A stretch of 64,000 bases of DNA from Tistlia consotensis USBA 355 (GCF_900177295.1 NZ_FWZX01000007.1:1-64000), one strand, 5' to 3'. Shown: positions 37,551-46,815, numbered from the stretch's first letter. Numbers and translations are program-made. Notes: generated by a model from the sequence alone, not told the origin.

Positions 37551-38858
37551 CTATTCGCCTTCGATGCGGATCAATCGTGGCGATTCGAGGCAGGCCTCGA
37601 GCGCGTCGATGCGCGCGACGGCGCGGCGCATCCGGCCTTCCGTCGTCTCGTGGGTGGTGATCACCACCGGCACGATCTCGCCCGGCGCCCGGCCGCGCTG
37701 CAGCAGCGCCTCGACCGAGATCTCCTCGTCGCGCAGGGCCGCGGCGACCTCGGCGATGACGCCCGGCCGGTCGATGACCATCAGCCTCAGGTAGTAGGCG
37801 CCGATCTGGCCCTCGGCCGGGACCGGACGGGCACGCGTCAGCGCCGCCGCGGGCACCCCGAACACGGGCCGGCGGTAGCCGCGCGCGATCGCCGCCAGGT
37901 CGGCGACCACCGCCGAGGCGGTCGGCCGCTCGCCGGCGCCGGCGCCCTCGGCCATGATCGTGCCGACGAAGTCGCCCTTGGCGAGCACCGCGTTGAACAC
38001 GCCCTCGACCGCGGCGAGCGGGTTGCCGAGCGGCACCATGACCGGCTCGACCCGCTGCGCCACCCCCTCCGCCTCGGCCGTGGCGACGCCGAGCAGCTTG
38101 ATCCGCAGGCCGAGCTCCTCGGCGAAGCCGATGTCGAGCGCGGCGATGTCGCGGATGCCCTCGACGCGCACCGCCTCGAAGTCGACGGCGCAGCCGAAGG
38201 CGAGCGCGGTCAGGATCGCCAGCTTGTGCGCCGCGTCGACGCCGTCGATGTCGAAGCTCGGATCGGCCTCGGCATAGCCCAGCGCCTGGGCCTCGGCCAG
38301 CACGTCGGCGAACTCGCGGCCGCTCTCGCGCATCGTCGTCAGGATGTAGTTGCAGGTGCCGTTCAGGATGCCGGCGACGCGCTGCACCCGGTTGCCGGCG
38401 AGGCCGTCGCGCAGCAGGCCGATCACCGGGATGCCGCCGGCGACCGCCGCCTCGTAGCAGAGCCCGACGCCCTTGGCCTCGGCGAGCTGCGCCAGCGCCG
38501 TGCCGTGGTGGGCGAGCAGCGCCTTGTTGGCGGTGACCACCGGCTTGCCGGCCTGGAGCGCCGCCTCGACCAGCGCCTTGGCCGGGCCGTCCGAGCCGCC
38601 GATCAGCTCGACCACGACCTCGACCTCGGGGTCGGCGGCGAGCGCCAGAGGGTCGTCGAGCCAGCGACAGCCGGACAGGTCGAGCCCGCGGTCCTTGCCC
38701 CGGTCGCGCGCCGAGACCGCGACGACCCGGATCGGCCGCCCGCAGCGCAGCGCCAGGGCCTCGGCGTTGGCGGCCAGCGCGCGCAGCGTGCCGCTGCCGA
38801 CCGTGCCCAGGCCGGCGATGCCGACCGTGAGCGGCGCCTTGCCGTCGCCGGCGCTCAC
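37551..38858 (-). CDS. hom: Homoserine dehydrogenase
   Basis: This 435-residue enzyme reduces aspartate semialdehyde to homoserine for threonine and methionine synthesis. The N-terminal Rossmann motif is VGIAGLGTVGSGTL, followed by ELIGGSDGPAKALVEAALQAGKPVVTANKALLA, and the catalytic region NGTCNYILTTMRESGREFADVLAEAQALGYAEADPSFDIDG. A C-terminal ACT domain (YYLRLMVIDRPGVIAEVAAAL) suggests allosteric control by threonine. Its start overlaps the stop of the upstream aminotransferase by four bases, so the two are translationally coupled. Confidence 0.95.
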   Translation of the reverse strand: MSAGDGKAPLTVGIAGLGTVGSGTLRALAANAEALALRCGRPIRVVAVSARDRGKDRGLDLSGCRWLDDPLALAADPEVEVVVELIGGSDGPAKALVEAALQAGKPVVTANKALLAHHGTALAQLAEAKGVGLCYEAAVAGGIPVIGLLRDGLAGNRVQRVAGILNGTCNYILTTMRESGREFADVLAEAQALGYAEADPSFDIDGVDAAHKLAILTALAFGCAVDFEAVRVEGIRDIAALDIGFAEELGLRIKLLGVATAEAEGVAQRVEPVMVPLGNPLAAVEGVFNAVLAKGDFVGTIMAEGAGAGERPTASAVVADLAAIARGYRRPVFGVPAAALTRARPVPAEGQIGAYYLRLMVIDRPGVIAEVAAALRDEEISVEALLQRGRAPGEIVPVVITTHETTEGRMRRAVARIDALEACLESPRLIRIEGE

Positions 38859-40084
38859 GATGCCAGGCTCCGGGCCGCCGCCGCCGCGGGATCGACGCTG
38901 CGCAGGAAGGTGCGCACGTTGCGCACCGCCTGGCGGATGCGCTGCTCGTTCTCGACCAGGCCGAAGCGCACGAAGCCGTCGCCGTACTCGCCGAAGCCGA
39001 CACCCGGCGCGACCGCGACCTCGGCCTCGCTGAGCAGCAGCTTGGAGAACTCCAGCGAGCCGAGCGGCGCCAGGTCCGGCGGCAGCGGCGCCCAGGCGAA
39101 CATGGTCGCCGGCGGGCTCGGCACCTCCCAGCCGGCGGCGGCCAGGCCCTCGATCAGCACGTCGCGGCGCCGCCTGTAGCGCTGGCGCATCTCCTCGACG
39201 CAGTCCTGGGGGCCGTTGAGCGCGGCGGTCGCGGCGACCTGGATCGGCGTGAAGGCGCCGTAGTCGACGTAGGACTTGACCCGCGCCAGCGCCTCGATCA
39301 GCCGCGGATTGCCGGCGCAGAAGCCGACCCGCCAGCCCGGCATCGAATAGGTCTTGGACAGCGAGGAGAACTCGACGGCGATCTCCTTGGCGCCCTTGAC
39401 CTGGAGGATCGAGGGCGGCGGCACGCCGTCGAAGTAGACCTCGGCGTAGGCGACGTCGGAGATCACGTAGAGGCCGTGGCGCCGGCAGAAGGCGACGACC
39501 TCCTCGTAGAAGTCGAGCCCGACCGTCTCGGCGGTCGGATTGCTCGGGAAGTTGACGATCAGGGCCAGGGGCTTGGGCACCGAATGGCGCACCGCGCGGT
39601 CGAGCTGGCGCAGGAACTCCTCGGCGCCCGCCGCCCCGGCCGGCGCCGGCGGCATCGAGCGGATCGCGGCGCCCGCGATGATGAAGCCGAAGGCGTGGAT
39701 CGGATAGCTCGGGTTCGGCGCCAGCACGATGTCGCCCGGGCTGGTGATCGCCTGGGCGAGGTTGGCCAGCCCCTCCTTGGAGCCGAGCGTGACGATGACC
39801 TCGCGCTCGGGGTCGAGCTCGACGGTCCAGCGCCGCGCGTAGTAGGCCGCCAGCGCCTTCCTCAGGCCCGGGATGCCGCGCGAGGTCGAGTAGCGGTGGG
39901 CGCGCGGGTTGCGGATCGTCTCGGCCAGCTTGTCGACGACGTGCGCCGGCGGCGGCTGGTCGGGGTTGCCCATGCCGAAGTCGATGATGTCGCGGCCCTC
40001 GCCGCGCGCCCGCGCCTTGAGGGCGTTGACCTCGGCGAAGACGTAGGGAGGCAGGCGCTTGATCCGGTGAAACTCGCTGTCCAT
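38855..40084 (-). CDS. Class I/II aminotransferase (alanine / LL-diaminopimelate type)
   Basis: This 409-residue fold-type I PLP enzyme shows IIDFGMGNPDQPPP, VTLGSKEGLANLAQA, LAPNPSYPIHAFG and LIVNFPSNPTAETV. YVISDVAYAEVYFDG holds the PLP Asp, SLSKTYSMPGWRVGFCAG the Schiff-base Lys, and VRFGLVENEQRIRQA the substrate Arg. Sequence and context (just upstream of hom) match the alphaproteobacterial group annotated as LL-diaminopimelate aminotransferase or AlaC-like alanine transaminase; substrate preference is not settled. Confidence 0.88.
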   Translation of the reverse strand: MDSEFHRIKRLPPYVFAEVNALKARARGEGRDIIDFGMGNPDQPPPAHVVDKLAETIRNPRAHRYSTSRGIPGLRKALAAYYARRWTVELDPEREVIVTLGSKEGLANLAQAITSPGDIVLAPNPSYPIHAFGFIIAGAAIRSMPPAPAGAAGAEEFLRQLDRAVRHSVPKPLALIVNFPSNPTAETVGLDFYEEVVAFCRRHGLYVISDVAYAEVYFDGVPPPSILQVKGAKEIAVEFSSLSKTYSMPGWRVGFCAGNPRLIEALARVKSYVDYGAFTPIQVAATAALNGPQDCVEEMRQRYRRRRDVLIEGLAAAGWEVPSPPATMFAWAPLPPDLAPLGSLEFSKLLLSEAEVAVAPGVGFGEYGDGFVRFGLVENEQRIRQAVRNVRTFLRSVDPAAAAARSLAS

Positions 40085-40173
40085 CGACGGTCTCGGCAGG
40101 AAAGGCTCGCGGACTCGCTCCGCGGTCGGGGTTTCGCTCGGCCCGGCCCGGCTTGCTGCCCGGGCCCCCGGCG

Positions 40174-41127
40174 TCAGTAGTCGAGGAAGATCTCGGCTCG
40201 CCGGTTGCCGGCCTCGCCGGTCGGCATGAACTCGTAGTAGACCGGCTGCGCCGCGCCCACCGCCCCGACGACGACGCCCGGCGCGCCCAGCGCCTCGAGC
40301 CGCGACGCGACGTGCTGCGCGCGCTTCAGGGAGACGTTGAAGTTGGCCAAGTTGTGCTTCACCGGATCGGTGACGCCGGTCTTCATCGAGGCGTGGCCGA
40401 CGACCCTGAGGCGGCCGCCGCGCTGCTTCTGCAGCTGGACGATCTGCCGCAGCACCTCGACGTCGTGGCCGTCGAGCCCCGAGGAGCCGTAGCCGAAGAA
40501 GATGACGCCGACCAGCTCGCTGTATTTCGGCCGCTGCGGCATGTTGTACTGGGCGATCTGGCCCGGACCGACGGCGCTCGGCGCCGTGCCGGCCGGAACC
40601 GCGCTGCCCTGGGGCGGCGTGGCCGCCGGCGTTCCGGGCAGGGTCCGGGGCATCGGCGCCGGGGCCGGCGCCGCCGCGGTCCGGGTCTGGGACTGGATCG
40701 AGCTCTGCGCCCGCGACGAGGGCGGCTGCGGCGTCGCTGCCATGCCGGCGCTGCCCGTCGACATCGGCGCGGCGGCCATGGTGCTGCCGGTGGTCGAGCT
40801 CGTCGTCTGCGCCGGCTGGTTCGAGTAGACGGCCTGGCTGCGGTCCTCGCGCAGGCTCTGCTGCAGGGCCTGCCGCTGCGTCGCGGTCGAGGTCTCCGGG
40901 CGCGACGGCACGCTCGCCAGGTTCGGCACCACGGCATCCTGCTCGGCGCCGGTGCCGGTGGTCACGATGCCGGGCACCGGCTCGTCGCCGAAGACCTCGT
41001 TGTAGGCAGTGCAGGCCGACAGGCCGGCGAGCGCCGCCGCCAGCAGCGCACCGGTCATCAGCCGGCGGGGCGCGAGCCGACGCGATGCGACCGACGGGAA
41101 ACCGGCCGATGGGCGGGCGATGGTCAA
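40174..41127 (-). CDS. OmpA-family lipoprotein
   Basis: This 317-residue protein has a lipoprotein signal (LAALAGLSAC, Cys 39) and a long Ser/Thr/Gln/Pro-rich linker (about 60-195). The C-terminal OmpA-like domain shows GVIFFGYGSSGLDGHDVEVLRQIV, LRVVGHASM, FNVSLKRAQHVASRLEALG and GNRRAEIFLDY. It is probably anchored in the outer membrane with the OmpA domain touching peptidoglycan. The linker is unusually long relative to Pal proteins. It is divergent from phaC. Confidence 0.85.
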   Translation of the reverse strand: MTIARPSAGFPSVASRRLAPRRLMTGALLAAALAGLSACTAYNEVFGDEPVPGIVTTGTGAEQDAVVPNLASVPSRPETSTATQRQALQQSLREDRSQAVYSNQPAQTTSSTTGSTMAAAPMSTGSAGMAATPQPPSSRAQSSIQSQTRTAAAPAPAPMPRTLPGTPAATPPQGSAVPAGTAPSAVGPGQIAQYNMPQRPKYSELVGVIFFGYGSSGLDGHDVEVLRQIVQLQKQRGGRLRVVGHASMKTGVTDPVKHNLANFNVSLKRAQHVASRLEALGAPGVVVGAVGAAQPVYYEFMPTGEAGNRRAEIFLDY

Positions 41128-41212
41128 GGCGAAAGCACCTCCGATCCGGCCGGGCCCGTCGCGGGGACCCGGAAATTCGAGCGACTCGGCGACGCCGGGC
41201 GCGGCGTCGTTA

Positions 41213-41245
41213 GTTACCTTGCACCGCCGTCAAGGGCAAGGTAAC
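41213..41245. promoter_or_regulatory. Perfect inverted repeat upstream of phaC
   Basis: Ten-base perfect arms GTTACCTTGC and GCAAGGTAAC are separated by 13 bases. They are placed in the divergent space between the OmpA lipoprotein and phaC, 63 bases before the phaC start. The TTGC/GCAA core resembles the TGC...GCA half-sites of PhaR-type regulators. Confidence 0.6.
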
Positions 41246-41282
41246 ACAAGGCCGCCGCCCGGCTGGCGGTGACGCCGGTCGA

Positions 41283-41293
41283 CTGCCCTGCAG
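41283..41293. promoter_or_regulatory. CTGC-N3-GCAG site just before phaC (possible PhaR operator)
   Basis: CTGC, CCT, GCAG matches the dyad reported for PhaR repressors of PHA genes in Paracoccus and Rhodobacter. It lies 15 bases upstream of the phaC ATG, next to the ribosome site AGGAAAGG, where bound protein would block expression. Confidence 0.55.
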
Positions 41294-41308
41294 CATAGGA
41301 AAGGCACC

Positions 41309-43141
41309 ATGCCCGAGCAACAGGAGCCGGAGATCCGGCTCCCCGACCCGGTCAAGATGTCGAAGTCGATGACCGAGATCGCGGAACGCAGCCAGAAGCT
41401 GGTCGCGGAGTTCCTCGAACGTCAGTCGGAAAGCCAGGCCAGCACCGCCCGCCTCGATCCCCTGAACATCGGCGGCGCCTTCCTCGAGATGACCGCCCGC
41501 ATGATGGCCGATCCGGCCAAGCTGATGCAGGCCCAGCTCAACCTCTGGCAGGACTACCTCAAGCTCTGGCAGAGCACGGCGCGCCGCATGATGGGCGAGG
41601 AGGCCGAGCCGCTGGTCACGCCCGAGCGCAGCGACCGGCGCTTCAAGGACCCGGCCTGGGACGAGAACCAGCTCTTCGACTTCATCAAGCAGTCCTACCT
41701 GCTGAGCGCGCGCTGGATGCAGAACCAGGTCAAGGACGTCGAGGGCCTGGACGACAAGACCGCCAAGAAGGTCGACTTCTATACCCGCCAGTTCGTCGAC
41801 GCGATGGCGCCCTCGAACTTCGTGATGACCAACCCCGAGGTCCTGCGCACGACCCTGGAGAGCGGCGGCGAGAACCTGGTCAAGGGCCTGGAGCACCTGC
41901 TCGAGGACCTGGAGCGCGGCAAGGGGCGCCTGGCCATCCGCATGGTCGACGACCATGCCTTCAAGGTCGGCGAGAACATCGCGATCACCCCGGGCAAGGT
42001 CGTCTACCAGAACGACCTGATGCAGCTGATCCAGTACGCGCCGACCACCGAGACGGTGGCGAAGCGGCCGCTGCTGATCATCCCGCCCTGGATCAACAAG
42101 TATTACATCCTCGATCTGCGCGAGAAGAACTCCTTCATCAAGTGGGCGGTCGACCAGGGCCAGACGGTCTTCGTGATCTCCTGGGTCAACCCGGACAGCA
42201 AGCTCGCGGCCAAGACCTTCGAGGACTACATGCTCGAAGGGCCGTTCGCCGCGATCGACGCGATCGAGCAGGCGACCGGCGAGCGCGAGCTCAACGTCAT
42301 CGGCTACTGCCTGGGCGGCACGCTGCTGGCGGCCAGCCTGGCCTACCTCTCGGCCAAGAAGCCCAGGGACCCCGGCCCCGACGTCTCGCGCATCCGCAGC
42401 GCGACCTTCTTCACCACCATGACCGACTTCGCCGAGGCCGGCGAGCTGGGGGTGTTCATCGACGAGGAGCAGCTGACCGCCCTCGAGGAGCAGATGAACG
42501 AGCGGGGCTATCTGGAGGGCGCGTCGATGGCGACGACCTTCAACATGCTGCGCGCCAACGACCTGATCTGGTCCTTCGTGGTCAACAACTACCTGCTCGG
42601 CAAGGACCCCTTCCCCTTCGACCTGCTCTACTGGAACAGCGATTCGACGCGCATGCCGGCGGCGATGCACTCCTTCTACCTGCGCCGCATGTACCAGGAG
42701 AACCGGCTGGTCCAGCCGGGCGGCATCACCCTCAAGGGCGTGCCGATCGACCTCGGCAGGATCCGGCTGCCGGTCTTCATGCTTTCGACGCGCGAAGACC
42801 ACATTGCGCCCTGGAAGTCGACCTACGCTCTGACCCAGCACGTCTCGGGGCCCTGCAAGTTCGTGCTGGCGGCCTCGGGCCACATCGCCGGCGTGGTCAA
42901 CCCGCCGAGCTCCGGGAAGTATTCGCATTGGACCTCGACGCGAAACCCCAAGGACCCGGACGCCTGGTTCCGCGCCGCCAAGGAGGTGCCCGGCTCCTGG
43001 TGGCCAGAGTGGGCCAAATGGCTCGGCAAGCACGCCGGCGCCAAGGTGCCGGCGCGCCGGCCCGGCGACGGCAAGCTGAAGCCGCTCGAGGACGCGCCCG
43101 GCCGCTACGTCACGGTCCGGGCCCTGGACGGCGAGGAATAG
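41309..43141 (+). CDS. phaC: Class I poly(3-hydroxyalkanoate) synthase PhaC
   Basis: This 610-residue PHA polymerase condenses 3-hydroxyacyl-CoA into storage polyester on granules. It has the N-terminal PhaC_N region (AQLNLWQDYLKLWQSTARRM) and the alpha/beta hydrolase core. The lipase-box-like GYCLGG holds the catalytic Cys near 334, REDHIAPW the Asp near 497, and ASGHIAGVVNPP the His near 525. Length fits class I, which needs no PhaE or PhaR subunit. No phaA or phaB lies nearby. A small EF-hand gene follows after 13 bases. Confidence 0.96.
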   Translation: MPEQQEPEIRLPDPVKMSKSMTEIAERSQKLVAEFLERQSESQASTARLDPLNIGGAFLEMTARMMADPAKLMQAQLNLWQDYLKLWQSTARRMMGEEAEPLVTPERSDRRFKDPAWDENQLFDFIKQSYLLSARWMQNQVKDVEGLDDKTAKKVDFYTRQFVDAMAPSNFVMTNPEVLRTTLESGGENLVKGLEHLLEDLERGKGRLAIRMVDDHAFKVGENIAITPGKVVYQNDLMQLIQYAPTTETVAKRPLLIIPPWINKYYILDLREKNSFIKWAVDQGQTVFVISWVNPDSKLAAKTFEDYMLEGPFAAIDAIEQATGERELNVIGYCLGGTLLAASLAYLSAKKPRDPGPDVSRIRSATFFTTMTDFAEAGELGVFIDEEQLTALEEQMNERGYLEGASMATTFNMLRANDLIWSFVVNNYLLGKDPFPFDLLYWNSDSTRMPAAMHSFYLRRMYQENRLVQPGGITLKGVPIDLGRIRLPVFMLSTREDHIAPWKSTYALTQHVSGPCKFVLAASGHIAGVVNPPSSGKYSHWTSTRNPKDPDAWFRAAKEVPGSWWPEWAKWLGKHAGAKVPARRPGDGKLKPLEDAPGRYVTVRALDGEE

Positions 43142-43154
43142 GAGGGCAGCAGCG

Positions 43155-43733
43155 ATGAGGACGGCGCGTTTCCTGGCCCTGGGGCTCTGCGCCGCGCCCC
43201 TGCTGCTCGCCGGCGCGCTGCTCGCGGCCAATCCGGCGCCCTCGCAGGCGGGCAGCCTCGGCGACGCCGAGATGATCGGCGCCAAGCGCTTCGACAGCTT
43301 CATGCTGAAGGCCGCCGGCCCCTGCGCCGTCGAGCCGGCCAAGACGTGCATCGACCAGGCCTGGGCCTTCGCCGACCGCGACCGCGACGGCGAGGTGGCG
43401 CCCGGCGAGCTGGCCGCGGTGCAGAACGAGATGATGGCCTGGGCCGACTGGAAGAAGCCGACGATGAGCGCGCGCGACCGCGCCTCGCTGGCGATCGCCC
43501 AGATGCTGGTGCATTCGATCAAGCCGGCGCTCTTCGTGCGCGGCTTCGACAGCGACGGCGACGGCCGGCTCAGCGAGGCCGAGCTGACCCAGGACCTGAC
43601 CCTCGACAAGCGGCCGCTGCTCGAGATCCTGCGTGACCGTGCAGCGGTCGACTGGCCGGCCGTGCAGGAGCACCTGGGTTCCGCCGCGCCGCTGATCGCC
43701 CTGCTGGCCCAGGCCGCGCAGGCCAGGCGCTAG
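43155..43733 (+). CDS. Secreted EF-hand protein
   Basis: This 192-residue protein has an N-terminal signal (LGLCAAPLLLAGALLAANPAPSQAG). Two EF-hand calcium loops are visible: DRDRDGEVAPGE near 74 and DSDGDGRLSEAE near 134. Two conserved-looking Cys (GPCAVEPAKTCIDQA) may form a disulfide in the periplasm. It starts 13 bases after phaC behind GGAGGGCAGC, so it is probably cotranscribed with it, although no link to PHA metabolism is known to me. Function unknown. Confidence 0.8.
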   Translation: MRTARFLALGLCAAPLLLAGALLAANPAPSQAGSLGDAEMIGAKRFDSFMLKAAGPCAVEPAKTCIDQAWAFADRDRDGEVAPGELAAVQNEMMAWADWKKPTMSARDRASLAIAQMLVHSIKPALFVRGFDSDGDGRLSEAELTQDLTLDKRPLLEILRDRAAVDWPAVQEHLGSAAPLIALLAQAAQARR

Positions 43734-43739
43734 GCGCCC

Positions 43740-44279
43740 TCACGCCTCCCGGTGGGTCTCGCCGAGCTGCCGGTAGTGCCCGGCCTGGTAGGGGAAGGAG
43801 GCCAGCTCCTCCGCCGTCAGCCGGCGCTTGAAGGCGGCCGGCGCGCCGGCCCAGAGCTCGCCCGAGGGCACGCGCTTGCCCGGCGTCACCAGGGCGCCGG
43901 CGGCGACCATGGCGCCGCGCTCGACGACCGCCCCGTCCATCACCGTGGCGCGCATGCCGACGAAGCAGCCGTCCGACAGCGTGCAGGCGTGGAGCAGCGC
44001 CAGGTGGCCGATCGTGACGCCGTCGCCGATCAGGGTCGGCAGGCCGCCGCCGGTCTGCCGGTAGTCGCCCTGGCGGTCGTGGTTGCAGTGGATCACCGTG
44101 CCGTCCTGGACGTTGGTGTCGCGGCCGATGACGATGCGGTTGACGTCGCCGCGGATCACCGCGCCGTACCAGACCGAGCTGCCGGCGCCGATCTCGACGT
44201 CGCCGATGACCACGGCGGTCTCGGCGACGAAGGCGTCGGGATGGATGCGCGGCGCGAGACCGCGGTAGGGCTTGATCAC
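43740..44279 (-). CDS. Gamma-carbonic-anhydrase-like hexapeptide protein
   Basis: This 179-residue left-handed beta-helix protein of the YrdA/PaaY type starts at a GTG (44279) behind GGGAGCGG. Hexapeptide repeats (VVIGDVEIGAGSSVWYGAVIRGDVNRIVIGRDTNVQDGTVIH) run through the middle. The zinc-binding His set is recognisable in CNHDR and IGHLALLH. True carbonic anhydrase activity is uncertain in this subgroup. It lies 20 bases after the LysE-family gene and shares its strand, so the two are likely one transcript. Confidence 0.88.
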   Translation of the reverse strand: MIKPYRGLAPRIHPDAFVAETAVVIGDVEIGAGSSVWYGAVIRGDVNRIVIGRDTNVQDGTVIHCNHDRQGDYRQTGGGLPTLIGDGVTIGHLALLHACTLSDGCFVGMRATVMDGAVVERGAMVAAGALVTPGKRVPSGELWAGAPAAFKRRLTAEELASFPYQAGHYRQLGETHREA

Positions 44280-44299
44280 GCCGCCGCTCCCGTCGGTGC

Positions 44300-44950
44300 T
44301 CAGCGCCGGGTCAGCGCCAGCCAGACGCCGCCGCCGATCAGGAAGCAGCCGCTGCAGACCTCCAGCACGCGCACCCGCTGGCGGGTCAGCCAGCCGCCGG
44401 CGCGCCCGGACAGCAGGGCGTAGCCGCTGTCCAGGCAGGTCGCGACGGCCATGAAGGTGAGGCCGAGCAGGAGCGTCTGGGCGACGACCGGCCCCTCGGG
44501 CCGGACGAACTGCGGGATGAAGGCGCCGAAGAACAGCAGCGCCTTGGGGTTGGCCCAGATCACCAGGACGCCCTGCCAGAAGTAGCGGCGCCAGGAGAAG
44601 GGCTCGGTGCGCGCCGCGGTCGCCGCCTCGATCGCCGCGTCGGCGCCCGCGGTCGAGAGGCTCGACCGGCTGAGCAGCAGCTTCAGGCCGAGGTAGACCA
44701 GATAGGCGGCGCCGATCAGCTTGACGACCTCGAAGACCGTGCCGAGCGCCTGGACGACGACCTGCAGGCCGGCGGCCAGCACGGCGAGCATGACCGCCAG
44801 GCCCGCCTGGGTGCCGGCGACGTTGGCCAGCCCGGCGCGCGCCCCGTAGCGCAGCGAGTTGGCGATGATCACGGTGACCGTCGGGCCGGGCACGATCACC
44901 ACGGCGACGCAGGCCAGCAGGAAGGTCAGGTAGGCCGACAGCTCGAACAC
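44300..44950 (-). CDS. LysE/RhtB-family amino acid exporter
   Basis: This 216-residue inner-membrane protein has about six membrane segments. The LysE signature includes VIVPGPTVTVIIANSLRYGARAGLANVAGTQAGL near 20-50, LIGAAYLVYLGLKLL, and FWQGVLVIWANPKALLFFGAFIPQFV. Such proteins export amino acids or homoserine lactones; the substrate here cannot be told. Confidence 0.9.
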   Translation of the reverse strand: MFELSAYLTFLLACVAVVIVPGPTVTVIIANSLRYGARAGLANVAGTQAGLAVMLAVLAAGLQVVVQALGTVFEVVKLIGAAYLVYLGLKLLLSRSSLSTAGADAAIEAATAARTEPFSWRRYFWQGVLVIWANPKALLFFGAFIPQFVRPEGPVVAQTLLLGLTFMAVATCLDSGYALLSGRAGGWLTRQRVRVLEVCSGCFLIGGGVWLALTRR

Positions 44951-45086
44951 GGGAGGTCCCCTCTTTCGGATCGGAACCGGAGGCCGCTAGCAAGCGTCAA
45001 GAGCACCGTGCTCGTCAATCGGCTGCCGGGAAGCGTCGGCGCGACATCTACTTTTCGTCGCATAAACTCCAGCGACCACAAGTCTA

Positions 45087-45122
45087 GGTGACAGGCCGAT
45101 CGCATCGGCCGACTATGTCACC
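45087..45122 (+). promoter_or_regulatory. Nested inverted repeat in the leader of the secreted-protein gene
   Basis: The inner stem GGCCGAT / ATCGGCC has a 3-base loop, flanked by an outer stem GGTGACA / TGTCACC with a 5-base bulge (GACTA). It lies 36 bases before the start at 45159. It could be an RNA hairpin or a protein-binding site. Confidence 0.55.
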
Positions 45123-45158
45123 GGGACTCATCCCACAATCCAGACGGGGAGAAAGGAT

Positions 45159-45620
45159 ATGCGAGCGTTGTTGTTCGCGGCTCTGACGGGCCTCACCTGT
45201 CTCGCAGGTGGCTTGTCGGTCGCACCCGCGCTGGCTGCCGACTGCACCTTCGACGATGCTCCCGCAGATCTCAGCCATATCAGCCCGGCGCCGGCCGGCA
45301 CACCCGCCGACTATGCGCGGTGGGTCGGCGCCTATTCCGGCGACGCCTGGGGCGGCAGCGCCCTCTGCGGCACCTTCGTCGTGAACTCCGTCGACCCCAA
45401 GGCGCACACCGCGGAAGTGATCTACGCCCATGGCAAGTTCCTTCCCTGGAACCTTCCGAGCCCCAAGCAATACGACGTGACGGCCAGGTTCATCGGCGAC
45501 GGAGCGGCGAGGCTTCGCGTCGACCTGCCGTGGCATGCCACGGCGTTCTACACCTACGCCGGCGACGCCGTGGACGGCATCTACGGCTCCAGCAAGATCC
45601 ACCTGAAGCGCATCAAGTGA
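45159..45620 (+). CDS. Small secreted protein of unknown function
   Basis: This 153-residue protein has a clear signal peptide ending PALAA and two mature-region Cys (DCTFDD and ALCGTF) that could pair. A central segment WVGAYSGDAWGGSALCGTFVV, the lysine-rich YGSSKIHLKRIK end and alternating hydrophobic residues suggest a small beta-barrel or lipocalin-like fold, but I recognise no family. The ribosome site GGGGAGAAAGG precedes the ATG. A bidirectional terminator lies downstream. Codon use resembles the chromosome, so it is probably resident. Confidence 0.75.
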   Translation: MRALLFAALTGLTCLAGGLSVAPALAADCTFDDAPADLSHISPAPAGTPADYARWVGAYSGDAWGGSALCGTFVVNSVDPKAHTAEVIYAHGKFLPWNLPSPKQYDVTARFIGDGAARLRVDLPWHATAFYTYAGDAVDGIYGSSKIHLKRIK

Positions 45621-45741
45621 CTTCTCTCGCCGCCGCCGCTTCGGGACGAGACGATCCCTGCAGCTCCGGCGCGCCGCCCGCCGTGGCCACGTCGTCCGCG
45701 TGATGGCAGTACAGGGGCTTTCGGGCCGGCGAACAGCAAAA

Positions 45742-45774
45742 CAGCGGCTTGGATCTCTCCAAGCCGCTGCTTTT
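45742..45774. terminator. Bidirectional rho-independent terminator
   Basis: Perfect 12-bp arms CAGCGGCTTGGA / TCCAAGCCGCTG enclose a TCTC loop, flanked by T runs on both strands (CTTTT after it, AAAA before it). It closes rplM-rpsI on the minus strand and the secreted-protein gene on the plus strand. Confidence 0.92.
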
Positions 45775-45799
45775 CAAATAGAAACCTGAAGAGTCTGGA

Positions 45800-46272
45800 T
45801 CAGCGCTTGGAGAACTGGAAGCTGCGGCGGGCCTTGGCCTTGCCGTACTTCTTGCGCTCGACCATGCGCGAGTCCCGGGTCAGGAAGCCGCCCTGCTTGA
45901 GCACGGGGCGCAGCCCCGGCTCGTAGAAGGTCAGGGCCCGGCTGATGCCGTGGCGCACCGCGCCGGCCTGGCCCGACAGGCCGCCGCCGGAGACCGTGCA
46001 GACCACGTCGAACTGGTCGACGCGGCCGGCGACCTGGAACGGCTGGGCGATCAGCATCTGCAGCACCGGCCGCGCGAAGTAGGTCGGCAGGTCCTTGCCG
46101 TTGACCTGGATGCGGCCGCTGCCGGGCTTGACCCAGACGCGGGCGACGGCGTTCTTGCGCCGGCCGGTCGCGTAGGAGCGGCCCTGGGCGTCGCGCTTCG
46201 GCTCGGCCTTGGCCGGGGCCTCGACTCCCGCGGCAGCGCCGAGCTGGGAGAGATCGGTGAGGGTCTGTTCGC

Positions 46273-46276
<4 letters not shown>
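45800..46276 (-). CDS. rpsI: 30S ribosomal protein S9
   Basis: This 158-residue protein has the conserved S9 core [26 protein letters not shown] and [26 protein letters not shown]. The basic tail [16 protein letters not shown] reaches the P-site tRNA in the ribosome. The N-terminal extension of about 30 residues is usual in alphaproteobacteria. The start overlaps the rplM stop by four bases. Confidence 0.97.
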
Positions 46277-46746
<470 letters not shown>

Positions 46747-46815
46747 CGGAACCGTCGCTCTTTTCCAGAGGGATCGAAAAGCAGGAGCGCGGCCGAAGCG
46801 CCGCGCGAGGGCCGG

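Noticed and set aside
29199-39179. An uninterrupted plus-strand reading frame of more than 3,300 codons
   Set aside because: It lies antisense to the adhesin, DUF1194, recJ, glpX, hom and aminotransferase genes. Its Arg/Gly/Asp-rich translation is a by-product of high GC, where stop codons are rare.
45621-45741. A possible small gene after the secreted-protein gene
   Set aside because: The open frame there lacks a ribosome site and runs antisense-like through intergenic sequence to the terminator.
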